64,000 nucleotides of DNA from Homalodisca vitripennis (GCF_021130785.1 NC_060214.1:109261001-109325000), one strand, 5' to 3'. Positions 43,572-54,239 are shown, counted from the stretch's first letter. The notes: generated by a model from the letters alone, not told the origin. Made by a program: numbers and translations.

Positions 43572-44263
43572 AGCCTCTTGTTCGTTTTTATTTTAATTAG
43601 GATAACTAATTAAGAGAGTTTGTGTTTTAATCTATTTCATTTGGGTTGAAAATTATTTTGTGATTTATTCTACTCAATGTGGGTGTTTAAACGTTTTTTT
43701 GGTTATGTCAACCTTGACAAAAAAAACATCAAAAATATTCCAAAAATAACTTTTCACGCTATTAAATTTATCCTATTAAAGACTCATAAGAAACACGGAA
43801 CTTTCTAATTTTAACTCTTAGCGTACGTAGTTTTAATGTAGATTTCATAATTAAAGCAACTTGTTAGATGAATTTAATGCTAAACATAATATGAATTAAT
43901 ATTTGATTTTTACACTATGTAATATAATGTAAGTGGGTATAATACAGTTTACTTAAAAAAGAACTGAACTGTGAAAAACCCAAAGGGTAAAAGTAAAGGG
44001 TTTAAAAGTGCAGCAACCTTTGCGGCTTGTTCTGCTTGTCCGACTGACAAAGTTAGAAACATCGTTCGCTCTTGGTGAAATTGCAGACGATCGGGTCTAT
44101 TATGACTGATGAAAAATGATTTGAAATCTGACGACCTAAATGGGATAACTATCTGAGAGATGGTTTATACAGCGAAATTATGTTAGAGACACTATTTTGT
44201 AATAATATTAGTTTAGAAATTTTAATCTAGAAGCAACGGTCCAAACAATATTACTTACTCAAT
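43572..44263. other. AT-rich DNA, nothing recognised
   Basis: No feature was identified. Confidence 0.4.
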
Positions 44264-44570
44264 TTAACTGGCGGAGCGTTAGCAAACCTACCACCCGAGG
44301 GGCATAAAAATCGTTATTAATTTTTCCATTTAACTGGCGGAGCGTTAGAAAAAGTCTATCACTCGAGGGGCATAAAAAAATCTTTATTAATTTTTCATTT
44401 AACTGGCGGAGCGTTATCACTCGAGGGGCTGAAATAGTTCGTTTTTTAACATTTATCTGTCCAGCCGGTATGTTGAGAGCGACTGACCTATAAGGATTGG
44501 CATGAAGCTTCATTTATACACATAGGCAGCATCGAATTCGATGATAATCCATGTCACCCATTGGGAGAAA
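44264..44570 (-). repeat. GCTCAGCC-family end, minus strand, with 66/69-bp x3 amplification
   Basis: TTAACTGGCGGAGCGTTA starts at 44264, 44330 and 44399. Each unit also has a CGAGGGGC block. Read on the minus strand, the following sequence (to about 44570) matches the internal order of the family copy at 35050-35340, with the amplified unit at its end. The 84-codon frame across it is incidental. Confidence 0.7.
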
Positions 44571-45085
44571 ATTGTCAGTACATAAATCTAAAGAAACTGA
44601 GTATAATCATGTGGCATTTTAAACGTGTGACATAGTGTATCAAGTTTACACTTTAAATTTCAAATGTAACTTTATCTCTGTATAGACAAGAATGGATTAA
44701 ATAATGGTGCATGTAAATCCATGGAATTTTATTCAGCCTTATTGAAGCTTATCCCTCAATATGCTGGCACAATTTCTGTTTTGTTTGTCAGAGGATGTAA
44801 AAGCGTCTTTTTGTGTTATTGCCTGTCTCAAGAAATCTATAGGATGAAATGGGCTATGACTTGAAAGTTTACCTGCAACCTTAGTGAAGCCTCTTATTGG
44901 ATATTTATCTAGTGTGACGTAGTAGTATATGGTAGTACATTTCGCCAATACTGTTCATAACATCGTGGTGTAAGTTTGCTACCTTGTAGATAAAATAGTT
45001 TAATCAATGGAAGAATACAATTGTAACGAAATGATATTACTATCACACATGCAAATGGCGGAGTGTAATGAGTACAGCTCTTTTT
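44571..45085. other. No recognisable feature
   Basis: A 69-codon minus frame (44739-44948) shows no motif. Confidence 0.4.
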
Positions 45086-45200
45086 CAAGATGACCGAATC
45101 AAGAAATTTCTGGTGTGGCTGCTGCTTGGATGGGTGACCGCTGAGTGATCCTGTCCTTACAAGCAGCCCGCCTATCTCTCCATTGGTGGTGGGTGGTTCA
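45086..45200 (+). repeat. 5S-rRNA-derived repeat (SINE3-like)
   Basis: 45092-45144 aligns with the internal promoter of 5S rRNA: ACCGAATCAAG (compare ACCGAAATTAAG of 5S) and then CTTGGATGGGTGACCGCT, which matches the 5S box C region. The 5' and 3' thirds of 5S are replaced by other sequence, so it is not a ribosomal gene. 5S-derived SINEs use this promoter for RNA polymerase III. Confidence 0.65.
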
Positions 45201-45219
45201 GAGAATCCATTAAATCTTT

Positions 45220-45460
45220 GTTTGAAGTTTGTTTTTGATGATGGAAGAAATGTGAAGGAAACAGTATCTTTTGGACATTTCCCATCGTTCAGTGATACAA
45301 AAAATCAGTAACACTATGTAGCAACTTGTTTTGTAATTATGTGTTAGGTTAGTTATTTACCTGAAGTAGAGATCAGATTGCAGATCTCGAAACGTAGAGT
45401 TACTAATATTTTGTATCACTGAACGATGGCAAATGCCCGGAAAATCTCTCAGCCCTAACT
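45220..45460. repeat. Hammerhead-like family, copy with shortened inverted pair
   Basis: The outer part of the inverted arm (45220-45320) is joined directly to a plus-orientation arm (45325-45450) that carries CTGAAGT, the GAGATC/GATCTC hairpin and GAAACGTAG. The centre present at 32013-32184 is missing, giving a compact fold-back. The core GA of CTGANGA is altered here. Confidence 0.7.
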
Positions 45461-46064
45461 TCGCCTGGTAAGTAAGACATTCTTTATTTTACTGTTACTA
45501 TTACATTCGAAAATTTTGTTACCTTTCATTTATAGTAATGATAACGCGTGAGACCTTAAATAACGTTATGGTAAGACTGATCTAGATCAAAGTTTAGGGG
45601 TATACATGTTTTGAGTCAACTCAATGTATACTCTCTCTAAAGCATAGTTAAAACCTTATACCCAACTAGTTGCCTGTGGACTAGACGCATTGTGACCTAT
45701 GTTTTTTTTGTATTTAGTAATATTTTTACTGAATATTATAAGTTGTTTTGCTTATTTATTTATTTATTTTAACGGGAGAAACCCAATACATCAAAAAATA
45801 TACAATGAGAAATTTACAAGTGGTGGCTAACATACATAAACTGATGAGTGACTAGGAGCTACGTATTACTTACAAACAAGCACATAATTAATTTATATCA
45901 AAACAAACATCGGTAAGTTACCAGTCAACAACAAAAGAAAATAAAATATTTAGAAGGAAAAAAATATAACAGAATTAATATCTATGAAAAGATAACAATT
46001 GATACAAATATCTGAAAAGTTATAGAAAACGAATAATAAATACATTTCCAAAGAATCAAAGTAG
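45461..46064. other. AT-rich DNA, nothing recognised
   Basis: No feature was identified. Confidence 0.4.
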
Positions 46065-46342
<278 letters not shown>

Positions 46343-46440
46343 TAATAAATAATAATAACTATAATAATATCTATAACAAATGTTGCTAATAATATATAAT
46401 TATAACAAAAATCAATAACCATAAATGACGCTTGCAATTT

Positions 46441-46665
46441 CTATAATACCAAGGCATTTACAGTTTTCTTCTTGACCACAGTGACACTATCAGCGAAGAA
46501 GTCCACGTGAGGAGATACTATGTTTCCTAGACGTTGGATACGTATGAGGGTACTATTGGCTTCATAGTTCGAACCAACGTGACGCCTGCCGAGTAGTTCT
46601 GAAGTAGCAAATGATAGCTTAGTAGCAAATGTTAAAAAACTTGCACTTTTTGAGGTTGCAAAAAC
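46441..46665 (-). pseudogene. Jockey-like LINE C-terminal fragment
   Basis: The minus-strand frame is open for about 74 codons with no ATG. It contains LLGRRHV, GSNYEANSTLIRIQRLGN and VDFFADSVTVVKKK, then a stop at 46441-46443. The pattern NY..NS.L.R...L.N followed by (V/L)DFF..S......K is the familiar end of Jockey-type reverse transcriptase proteins. On the minus strand a ~100-base 3' region and then the (TG)n tract follow, so the microsatellite may have grown from the element's tail. Family assignment is by pattern only. Confidence 0.5.
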
Positions 46666-46949
46666 TCACTGTAGTAAAAATGTTACTTACCATCACTAGT
46701 ACCACATAGTCAATACATTGCTTAATACTGTTATATTACTAGTCTACTAAGGCCAGTATAACACAGGCGAAGGCCATGTTAGAAGCTGACTGTTGAATCA
46801 GGATTATTCAGAAAACCCTATTAGCTGACACCAGCAATACAAATGGCCTCATTTCCATGCGTGTGGCTTCTCTCAATTGCCTGTAGGCGGGTTTAACGCT
46901 CTGTACCAACCTTTACCTAGACGAATTGTGCAGTTATTTAAGCGTCATT

Positions 46950-47050
46950 TGATAAAACGAATATTGGTTGATGATTTAATTTATCGTTTACAGTGTAATA
47001 TTACACATTCATAAATGGTAGAAGGTTTATATTTTCGAAGAAATGAGAGC
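46950..47050 (+). repeat. ~100-bp block duplicated at 50937-51030
   Basis: Shares GATTTAATTTATCGTTTACA, then GTGTAATATTACACATTCA and TGGTAGAAG with the second copy. Includes the perfect palindrome GTGTAATATTACAC. The 60-codon frame is incidental. Confidence 0.8.
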
Positions 47051-50000
47051 AATTGTTTATCCGTTGTCAATCATAATTATCCTATTGTCATTTGTTTAGT
47101 AATCCGAACTAAAAAAACTGTTAAAAATCGTAATAGATTGTTTTCGAAGTGCAAATTATTTGTTTATTATAATCAATTCAACAAAGAAAAAACATAGATC
47201 CCTTCTTAAAACGTCAATAAATATGAAATCCCAATTTAACATTTTTATTATAAAGAAAGGTACTTATACGAAGTATTCAAATGTAAATAATTGTGAATAA
47301 TTCTTCTTAATCTTACTTTTTAGTAAAGTACAACCAATATCGTACGTATTAAGTATGTCTGTACTTGAAAGTTACATAAAATAGACAGTTGAAAAAGAGC
47401 TATAAAATTGTTTTATCGATGTTTATAAAAATAAAATAAGGAATATTTTGAAATGCTATTGATCGCTTTAATTTAATTTAATTTATATTTGACATTCTGA
47501 ATCATTAAATATCTAAAATTGTAGTTTTCAGTATTGGAGTCAACATATAAAACTTCTGAAATTTTCTTATAGACAACGTTAAATATTAGAGATATGGCTT
47601 TATGAAATATGTCAGATGATATTCATGGCAGGTAGTAAAATAAAGAAGATAATTGTTTGAAATAAATCAGTCTAAATCGTCAAGCCATAAAAATACATAG
47701 TTTACATGTTCTTTAATATGCTCAAAAACGAGAGGTGCTGGAAAAATTTAAATGCTTTGAAATATTAATCCATCATTAATTAACGTAATTGCAAATGGAT
47801 CACAAATTATACATTTTAAAGTAGAAACAAAACAGGATTTCTCTTTTTCCGTGTACATTTATTGAGTATTTAACTTAAACTTGATGCTTTAATTAATTCA
47901 TGTCATATTAAAAAATTACGAATAAGGTTGACTATTAATATAACATTTATACATTTTAAACTTTTTTCGAGACGGACATTATGTAGGCCACGCGGAAATT
48001 GGCTCTTCCTTTATCATTTACCTTCGACCTTATTTACCTTCGATTCGATTTATATTTTTGGAAAGAAAATCTATCGCTGATTAAGAAAAAGTTACTACTT
48101 AAAACTTGAGAGCTGTATTCCACTGCTCTTAAGAATTTAACAATCAATACTTCAGCACTAGTTTTAGGAATTGCGATCTGTTTATGGGGTCTCATAGCAC
48201 CGAAGAAAATGTGATGTTCCATAGTACCGATTACCTATTTTGTTCCATACCTTCGAAAATGTTCCTTTTGGTATAAGTTAAAAAGAGGTTGCTTCAGAAC
48301 TGCCACGGGTAAACTTTACACTCTCTATATTTAAGAACTTTGGGCACTTTTGAACGATGAGGCAACAAACTATCTATTTTAATTATTTTTCTAAAAGTAC
48401 GATAGGCTACTGTGATACATCATTACTGTTTATGCTTTCTATTTCATGCGGTCACACTGATGTCCCTCATGTGTTAGCCTATCGGTCGCAAGTGACAAAG
48501 CCGCATCTCCATATGTATGAATCATGCAATCCCATCACCTGTCAGTACATACACCTGCCTGCCCATACAGTGCAAATATACTGTAGCCTACATACGAGTA
48601 CTCTAAAGCGACTAGGCAACTTTCAAATAACTTTAAATACACGTATAGCATGACAGCCTTCACGGAGGATTCATGCAAAATTGTCAAACCTATAGCGACA
48701 TAGTGTTGGTATGTGCTAAAATGTCTTATTATTGTACCAATTGTATTCAGTTATTTGAAGGTTATTTATTCTGAGATGTTCTCGTTGCCATCATGGTTAC
48801 CCATAAGACCGATGTAGAAATGTTTACTAATGCTCATAAAAATCTCATGAAGTGACCTGCACCGTCATAGAACTTAATATTGTCTACTTACAAAATCACA
48901 AATTTTATACTCATTGAAAGGACTTTGGAAAAGTATAAGAGATACAAAAAAGATTAAATGGACAAAGTGGAGCACAAATTTTCTTATATATGTTCATAAA
49001 AATGTCAGTAACAGCCACTTTCAGAGTGAAATTGTCATTTAATTTTAATATTTAAATAGCTGATTCAATAAATATGTTCAGTAAAATGTCACTCAGGTTT
49101 TCCAACCACCCGACTAGTATAAACTAGGCTTTAATATGACTTCTGAACTACCGCAAATGGTCGAACCGTAAAAAATGAAATAAGTGAAAGATAAAAAAAT
49201 CTTAAAATAACATTAAAAATAATCTCTCCATAGTTCCAATAATTAGGCATAAGGGAATTCAGAAATTTGCCACCGGCTTGCAAAGTTCTTTATAGGTCTT
49301 GGATTTGTATGGGTTAAGTAGAAAATATTTGTGAACCTAATCCTACGTGTATTGTAAAGGTAGGATCTTCGGACAGTGATATAAGAAATTGGATTTTGTA
49401 ATTCCCCAAAAAAATTACATACGCATTTCGATGCGCGAGGCACAGTTTTAGTGTTGGGTTTTAACTAGCTAGCTAATTGTAAGTGCGATATCTAGATTTA
49501 GTGGTATTAAACATTAGTTAAATCTTATTTAATTCTTAAAGAGACAAACCTCTGTGAATGTCGTTGCCACAAAGATCTTGGATGCAAACGCTAAACAGAT
49601 GCAGTACATTAACTCTTGAAGGTCGACAAATAAAGCAGAGCACTAATCTAGATGTGATCTATACACACCGTCCGTCTCTTGTAACCTCGCGTTTGTTATT
49701 TATACCGATTGTCATTTTCCAGCAATGTCAATCTATTTATTTAAAAAAATCAATGTTATTCACTTTATTAACGATTTAATTTATGGTTTCTAAAATATTC
49801 TCCGTATGTCTTAGAAGTAAAACTTCACGCACAAAATAGTACTGTTCAAGAGTAGAATAACCTGGAATCAAGTATCTCAAAAATTGTTGCAGAAAATAAA
49901 AAAGTGGAGAATTTTCACTACACTTCATGACAATAAACCAACAGCCAGTACCCAAGGGGCACTTTACGATTGATTTTTCACGTCGGTGGATTTAACTCGG

Positions 50001-50060
50001 TAAAATTGGACATCCAATATGAATTTTTTAAATGAAGAAATCGTTGTGGTTATTTTACAC
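47051..50060. other. AT-rich DNA, little recognised
   Basis: 48760-48900 is a degraded member of the GCTCAGCC family (TCGTTGCCATCATGGTTACC near 48782). Frames such as 48357-48653 and 49243-49443 show no recognisable domain. Confidence 0.4.
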
Positions 50061-50074
50061 TAAGGTTCACTATT
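50061..50074. repeat. Target-site duplication (left)
   Basis: TAAGGTTCACTATT is repeated exactly at 50236-50249. Confidence 0.9.
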
Positions 50075-50235
50075 GAGAATGGCCCAAGTTGAGATGGCGA
50101 GACCAGATCAGAAGAGACATAAGAAAACTGGGAAGAAGGGAAGAAGAGAAAATGGAGAGAGAGATCTGGAGGCAGTGTGTTGGCGAGGCAAAGTACCACC
50201 TTGGGTACCAAGAGCCACGTCAGTAAGTAAATAAG
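50075..50235 (+). mobile_element. 5'-truncated LINE, 161 bp, with target-site duplication
   Basis: The insert is bracketed by exact 14-bp repeats. Its frame (50077-50226) is open for 49 codons, reading LRWRDQIRRDIRKLGRR, IWRQCV, AKYHLG, then a stop, the kind of short basic C-terminus that closes RTE/CR1-like ORF2 proteins. A (TAAG/TAAA)-type tail follows at once (50224-50235), with no 3' UTR to speak of. It is undamaged by stops, which suggests a young insertion. Confidence 0.85.
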
Positions 50236-50249
50236 TAAGGTTCACTATT
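50236..50249. repeat. Target-site duplication (right)
   Basis: Exact second copy of TAAGGTTCACTATT. Confidence 0.9.
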
Positions 50250-50560
50250 ATCTAGAAGGAGCTAGTAATGAAAGTTGCCTAGTAATGCTTAGTTGGCAAG
50301 GAAACTGAGGTATCTCCAATCTAAGGTAAGCGCCTTTTTATGAGAGGGATGGACGGATTCTATATTCTCCTATATATATGGTAAAGGAAAAATATTGAGG
50401 TTATATAAAAATATATTATTTGTTTAACATTTGATGTTGATGATGAATGATTGATCTGAATTGATTTTATTTCCGTAAAACATATAATAATTAGACCCTA
50501 AGAACAAAGCTCAGTGGGGTCCTATTTAGATATAATAATTAGTACTTTTTAGTTAAATAT

Positions 50561-50564
<4 letters not shown>
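50250..50564. other. No recognisable feature
   Basis: The segment 50505-50555 (TGGGGTCCTATTTAG onward) recurs at 52178-52225. Confidence 0.4.

Positions 50565-50627
<63 letters not shown>
50565..50627. repeat. (CA)n then (TA)n compound microsatellite
   Basis: About 30 bases of CA directly followed by about 32 bases of TA, immediately upstream of a tRNA-like repeat unit. Confidence 0.95.
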
Positions 50628-50629
<2 letters not shown>

Positions 50630-50639
50630 ATATAACTTT

Positions 50640-50936
50640 TTGCGATTCAATGTTTATTGAAATTAAATTAGGCTATTGCCACTTATACAAATTTAATGAA
50701 AGTAAATAGATTACACTTGACAGGTATTTGGTCTTCCGATCATATGTTAGTTTAGTTATTTAAACACATATGTGAAAGAAATGGCAAAATACAAAATAAT
50801 TCAATCGTAAAAAGTGAGGGCTCTGTAGTGTAATGGTAGCACATTCACCCGGCAAGTGAGAGATTCGGGTTCGAGTCCCGGCGGAGCAAGTACTTTTTGC
50901 GATTCAATGTTTATTGAAATTATATATATTTCATGA
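50640..50936 (+). repeat. Diverged single unit of the 252-bp tRNA-like repeat
   Basis: Linker (GATTCAATGTTTATTGAAAT, CTTCCGATCATATGTTAGTT) plus tRNA-like segment plus the next linker start, in the same order as the array at 51111-51866 but with scattered substitutions. Confidence 0.85.
50819..50889 (+). tRNA. tRNA-like gene or pseudogene in the diverged unit
   Basis: The acceptor GGCTCTG faces CGGAGCA (first pair broken), and the D-arm is AGTGTAATGGTAGCAC. The anticodon loop is CCGGCAA, and the T-arm has TCGGG-TTCGAGT-CCCGG. TTTTT follows a few bases downstream (about 50894). The acceptor mismatch and C33 argue against function. Confidence 0.5.
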
Positions 50937-51030
50937 ACATTGGTTTATGATTTAATTTATCGTTTACAGTGTAATATTACACATTCAAAAATGGTAGAAG
51001 TTCTATGTTTACGAAGAAATTAAAGCTATA
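50937..51030 (+). repeat. Second copy of the 46950-47050 block
   Basis: Near-identical to 46950-47050 over about 90 bases, inserted between tRNA-like units. Confidence 0.8.
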
Positions 51031-51036
51031 TATAGG

Positions 51037-51037
<1 letters not shown>

Positions 51038-51103
<66 letters not shown>
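51038..51103. repeat. (TA)n microsatellite
   Basis: About 65 bases of alternating TA directly before the tandem tRNA-like array. Confidence 0.95.
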
Positions 51104-51106
<3 letters not shown>

Positions 51107-51236
51107 TATACAGTTTAATGTAAATAAAAGTCGTTTGACAGGTATTTGGTCTTCCGATCATATGTTAGTTTGCTTATTTAAACGCATATGTGACAGATAC
51201 GGCCAAATACAAAATAATTGAATCGGAAAAATTAAG

Positions 51237-51307
51237 CGCTCTGTGGTGTAATGGTAGCACATTCACCCGGCAAGTGAGAGATCCGGGTTCGACTCCCGGC
51301 GGAGCGA
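51237..51307 (+). tRNA. Complete tRNA cloverleaf, array unit 1
   Basis: The acceptor CGCTCTG/CGGAGCG is a full 7 bp (one G-T pair) with discriminator A. The D-arm GTGT-AATGGTA-GCAC has 4 bp. The anticodon stem is TTCAC/GTGAG with loop CCGGCAA, the variable region AGAT, and the T-arm CCGGG-TTCGACT-CCCGG is perfect. A TTTTT Pol III terminator follows 5 bases later (51313-51317, give or take a base). By position the anticodon is GGC (Ala), which eukaryotes normally do not encode, and position 33 is C rather than U. The D-arm is Gly-like. It is either a folded but non-decoding tRNA-like transcript or a SINE head. Confidence 0.6.
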
Positions 51308-51488
51308 GTAGTTTTTGCGATTCAATGTTTATTGAAATTAAATAAGGCTATTGCCATTTATACAGTTTAATGTAAATAAAAGTCGTTTGACAGGTATTTG
51401 GTCTTCCGATCATATGTTAGTTTGCTTATTTAAACGCATATGTGACAGATACGGCCAAATACAAAATAATTGAATCGGAAAAATTAAG

Positions 51489-51559
51489 CGCTCTGTGGTG
51501 TAATGGTAGCACATTCACCCGGCAAGTGAGAGATCCGGGTTCGACTCCCGGCGGAGCGA
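51489..51559 (+). tRNA. Complete tRNA cloverleaf, array unit 2
   Basis: Same sequence as unit 1, exactly 252 bases downstream, including the terminator run. Confidence 0.6.
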
Positions 51560-51740
51560 GTAGTTTTTGCGATTCAATGTTTATTGAAATTAAATAAGGC
51601 TATTGCCATTTATACAGTTTAATGTAAATAAAAGTCGTTTGACAGGTATTTGGTCTTCCGATCATATGTTAGTTTGCTTATTTAAACGCATATGTGACAG
51701 ATACGGCCAAATACAAAATAATTGAATCGGAAAAATTAAG

Positions 51741-51811
51741 CGCTCTGTGGTGTAATGGTAGCACATTCACCCGGCAAGTGAGAGATCCGGGTTCGACTCC
51801 CGGCGGAGCGA
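51741..51811 (+). tRNA. Complete tRNA cloverleaf, array unit 3
   Basis: Same sequence as units 1 and 2, a further 252 bases downstream. Confidence 0.6.
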
Positions 51812-51869
51812 GTAGTTTTTGCGATTCAATGTTTATTGAAATTAAATAAGGCTATTGCCATTTATACAG

Positions 51870-51872
<3 letters not shown>

Positions 51873-51911
<39 letters not shown>
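51873..51911. repeat. (TA)n microsatellite
   Basis: About 38 bases of TA interrupting the fourth copy of the 252-bp unit just after it starts. Confidence 0.95.
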
Positions 51912-51913
<2 letters not shown>

Positions 51914-51936
51914 TAGCAAACTTTTTAAATTTAATA

Positions 51937-52510
51937 AGCTAAAAACTAAACACAATAGATTAGAGTGGTGGCACATCAGGCTGCAAAACATTAATCTTTA
52001 ATCTAAAAAAGTGGCTGAATAAAGCAAAAAAACATTAAAACATATCCACAGTCAACCTATATACTCTATATAAACATTGTCTGCATCAAAAAATTCGGAA
52101 AACTTCAATGCAATTCCACCTGAAATTTAACGCAGTTATACCTTTTGTAACATATAAGATGGTAAATATCGAAAACTCATCTGTGGGGTCCTATTTAGCT
52201 ATAATAATTAATACTATTTAATTTATAAATATTATATATAAATGGTATGGCTCAAATTTAAATGTAAATTGGTTGAAAACTAAATACAATACATTAGTAT
52301 TGGAGCACATCAGGCTTCAAAACAGTAATCTTTAATCTAAAAATAGTGGCTGAATTAAACAAAAAACATTAAAATATGTCCACTGACAACTTATATACTA
52401 CGAGTATATATAAAACACTTGGTATACATAAAACAAGTAGGAAACTTCAATGGTACGCAGTGTTATACTTTTGTAACATACGAGTATAACGATGGTAAAT
52501 ATCCGAAATT
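51937..52510. repeat. ~300-bp diverged tandem duplication
   Basis: 51937-52225 and 52245-52510 share GCACATCAGGCT-CAAAACA, TAATCTTTAATCTAAAAA, GTGGCTGAAT and AACTTCAATG in order, with indels. Non-coding. Confidence 0.75.
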
Positions 52511-52664
52511 CTACGAACCTTAAAAATATATGGGACATTTGTACTTATCGGCTCAATTATACGTAAGCTAATTGATTTTGAACAGATTCGTAGATTACCA
52601 TTAGCGTTATTTATAAATTTTTTTACCGATAGCTTTTGATTCATTAAAATAAATGCAATTAAAC

Positions 52665-52775
52665 CCTTTACCTGAAGAAGAGATCAGATTGAAAATCTCG
52701 AAACGTAGTGTTACTGATTTCTTGTTTCACTGAACGATGGCAAATATCCAGAAAAATCCTATTTCCTTTACAATT
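52665..52775 (+). repeat. Hammerhead-like family, partial plus-strand copy
   Basis: Begins at ACCTGAAGAAGAGATCAG; the 3' side of the hairpin is AATCTC instead of GATCTC, then GAAACGTAGTGTTACTG and the shared CACTGAACGATGGCAAAT flank. The inner part of the arm is absent, so the copy starts almost exactly at the CTGAAGA core. Confidence 0.7.
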
Positions 52776-53099
52776 AAACCCTGTTTTTTGTGCATATTTT
52801 ATGTAACTTTAAAAGCGCAATTAATCCTTGACATACTTTTAATATTAATGAAAATTTCAATTATATCAGTTATTTATTCTTAATGTAGAACAGCGTAATA
52901 TAAAAAAATTTAAACGATGTATGTTTTTACATTTAAATATCATTGATACAAATCTGAAGTCCTCAATTTGATTAAACGATCAACACAGATTTAGTTGTGC
53001 TAATATCAAATCGACCGAAAAGAATTGGAAATGTTAAATCGTTTGAAACGGACAGAAATAGCCAACAATGGGCGCAGGTGACAAAGAGGTTTGATATCA
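52776..53099. other. AT-rich DNA, nothing recognised
   Basis: No feature was identified. Confidence 0.4.
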
Positions 53100-53230
53100 G
53101 TGTCCACTAGACGTCAGCGACAGACGCGGGACAATGGCTGCCCGTGCCTGCAGGCTGAGGTTAAAACAATTCTGCTCCTCGCAGTAGCAGTTTTACTGTC
53201 ATGGAGGGTTTGGAACCTTTGATGGTATCA
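53100..53230 (+). other. GC-rich island, possible 5' exon
   Basis: A sharp rise in GC and CpG (GACGTCAGCGACAGACGCGG near 53110) holds ACAATGG, with a short frame MAARACRLRLKQFCSSQ. In another frame there is a hydrophobic stretch TILLLAVAVLLSW without its own ATG. It could be a promoter with first exon, or an unrecognised repeat. No family is recognised. Confidence 0.2.
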
Positions 53231-53375
53231 AGATATAGAAGTTTACAAGCGATAAAGTATAATTTCATACAACAGGTGAACACTGATTGCAAAGCAAAAT
53301 GTGTTTAAGTTTTTTTTTTTTTTACTGTAGGGCTAGTTGCTGTGAAATATATATTTTTATTCTTTGTTTGAGATT

Positions 53376-53700
53376 TGCTTTTGACGATGGAAGGGTTGTG
53401 AAGGAAACAGGATTTTTTCCGGACATTTTCCATCGTTTAGTGATAAAAACAATCAGTAACACTACGTTTCGAGATCTGCAATCTGATCTCTTCTTCAGGT
53501 AAATAACTATTCTAACACATAATTGCAAACTAGGTTAAAATAATTAAATCATACCAGTGCGATGTCAGGAATCACAACCACCATGCAAAGTTCACTAAAA
53601 CATCCAATTAATAAAAAACAAAACACAACACTATTAAAACTGAACTACAGAATACATGTCACAATAGGTCTGTATTCGCCGACCACCGACCTACGACAGA
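53376..53700 (-). mobile_element. Hammerhead-like family, left arm plus centre
   Basis: Matches 31848-32160 of the complete element: outer segment with GACGATGGAAGG, inverted core (GTTTCGAGATCTGCAATCTG at about 53466), then the centre with AGGAATCACAA and ACCTACGACAGA. The second arm is missing. A 71-codon plus frame and a 68-codon minus frame through it are incidental. Confidence 0.75.
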
Positions 53701-53939
53701 TGTAATATATATTTTAATATTATAGTTAGCCGTAGGTGTAATAGGAACCAAAGCCTGAAAAAAGTTGGAAAACTTAAATGAACCTTCTAATTTTGGATCA
53801 TAGCCTGTAGGCTATTTATTATAAACTCCTTTATGGAACATTGCTGTTTTAAACGAGGAGGTATATTCAGAACTACATTTTGAAAATTTTATCATGCTAA
53901 TATTTGATCAAATGTAATAAAATCTACAATCTCTAAGAA

Positions 53940-53949
53940 ATATATATAT

Positions 53950-53984
<35 letters not shown>

Positions 53985-53986
53985 CT
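53940..53986. repeat. (TA)n microsatellite
   Basis: Interrupted alternating TA immediately upstream of the second SINE copy. Confidence 0.9.
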
Positions 53987-54000
53987 ATTATAAGAAATAG

Positions 54001-54176
54001 CGCAGTTAGAGATAGCGCAGGTTCAAAACCTGTCTGCTACCGTTGCACTTTTTTATCAGTGCTATGAACCTCGTACTGTATCGACTCTCCCCGTTATTCT
54101 GTTTGATAAGATCCTCGCACAGGCCAGTGGGCCATGAGGACGGACAGAATAAGGCTTAAAAGGGGATCGGTCTCTT

Positions 54177-54178
<2 letters not shown>
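54001..54178 (+). mobile_element. tRNA-derived SINE, copy 2 (5'-truncated)
   Basis: Aligns with 14645-14820 of copy 1: AGCGCAGGTTC, CTTTTTTATCAGT, CCTCGTACTGTATCGA, GATAAGATCCTCGCACAGG and GGCTTAAAA. The B box is mutated (GGTTCAAAACC) and the A-box half is missing. The tail is (TA)n rather than (AAAT)n. Confidence 0.85.

Positions 54179-54236
<58 letters not shown>
54179..54236. repeat. (TA)n microsatellite forming the SINE tail
   Basis: About 57 bases of TA begin directly at the end of the SINE body. Confidence 0.95.

Positions 54237-54239
<3 letters not shown>

Larger units (their letters stand above)
51111..51866 (+). repeat. 252-bp tandem repeat, three units, one tRNA-like gene each
   Basis: CAGTTTAATG starts at 51111, 51363, 51615 and 51867, an exact 252-bp period. 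The three units look identical by eye. Each holds a 5' linker, a 71-base tRNA-like segment, TTTTT and a 3' linker. (TA)n tracts border the array on both sides. Compared with the older units at 28.9 and 50.6 kb, the acceptor end has changed so that pairing is complete. Confidence 0.95.

Noticed and set aside
48357..48653. 98-codon plus-strand frame
   Set aside because: No motif, signal or splice context; its length is within chance expectation for a 64-kb window read in six frames.
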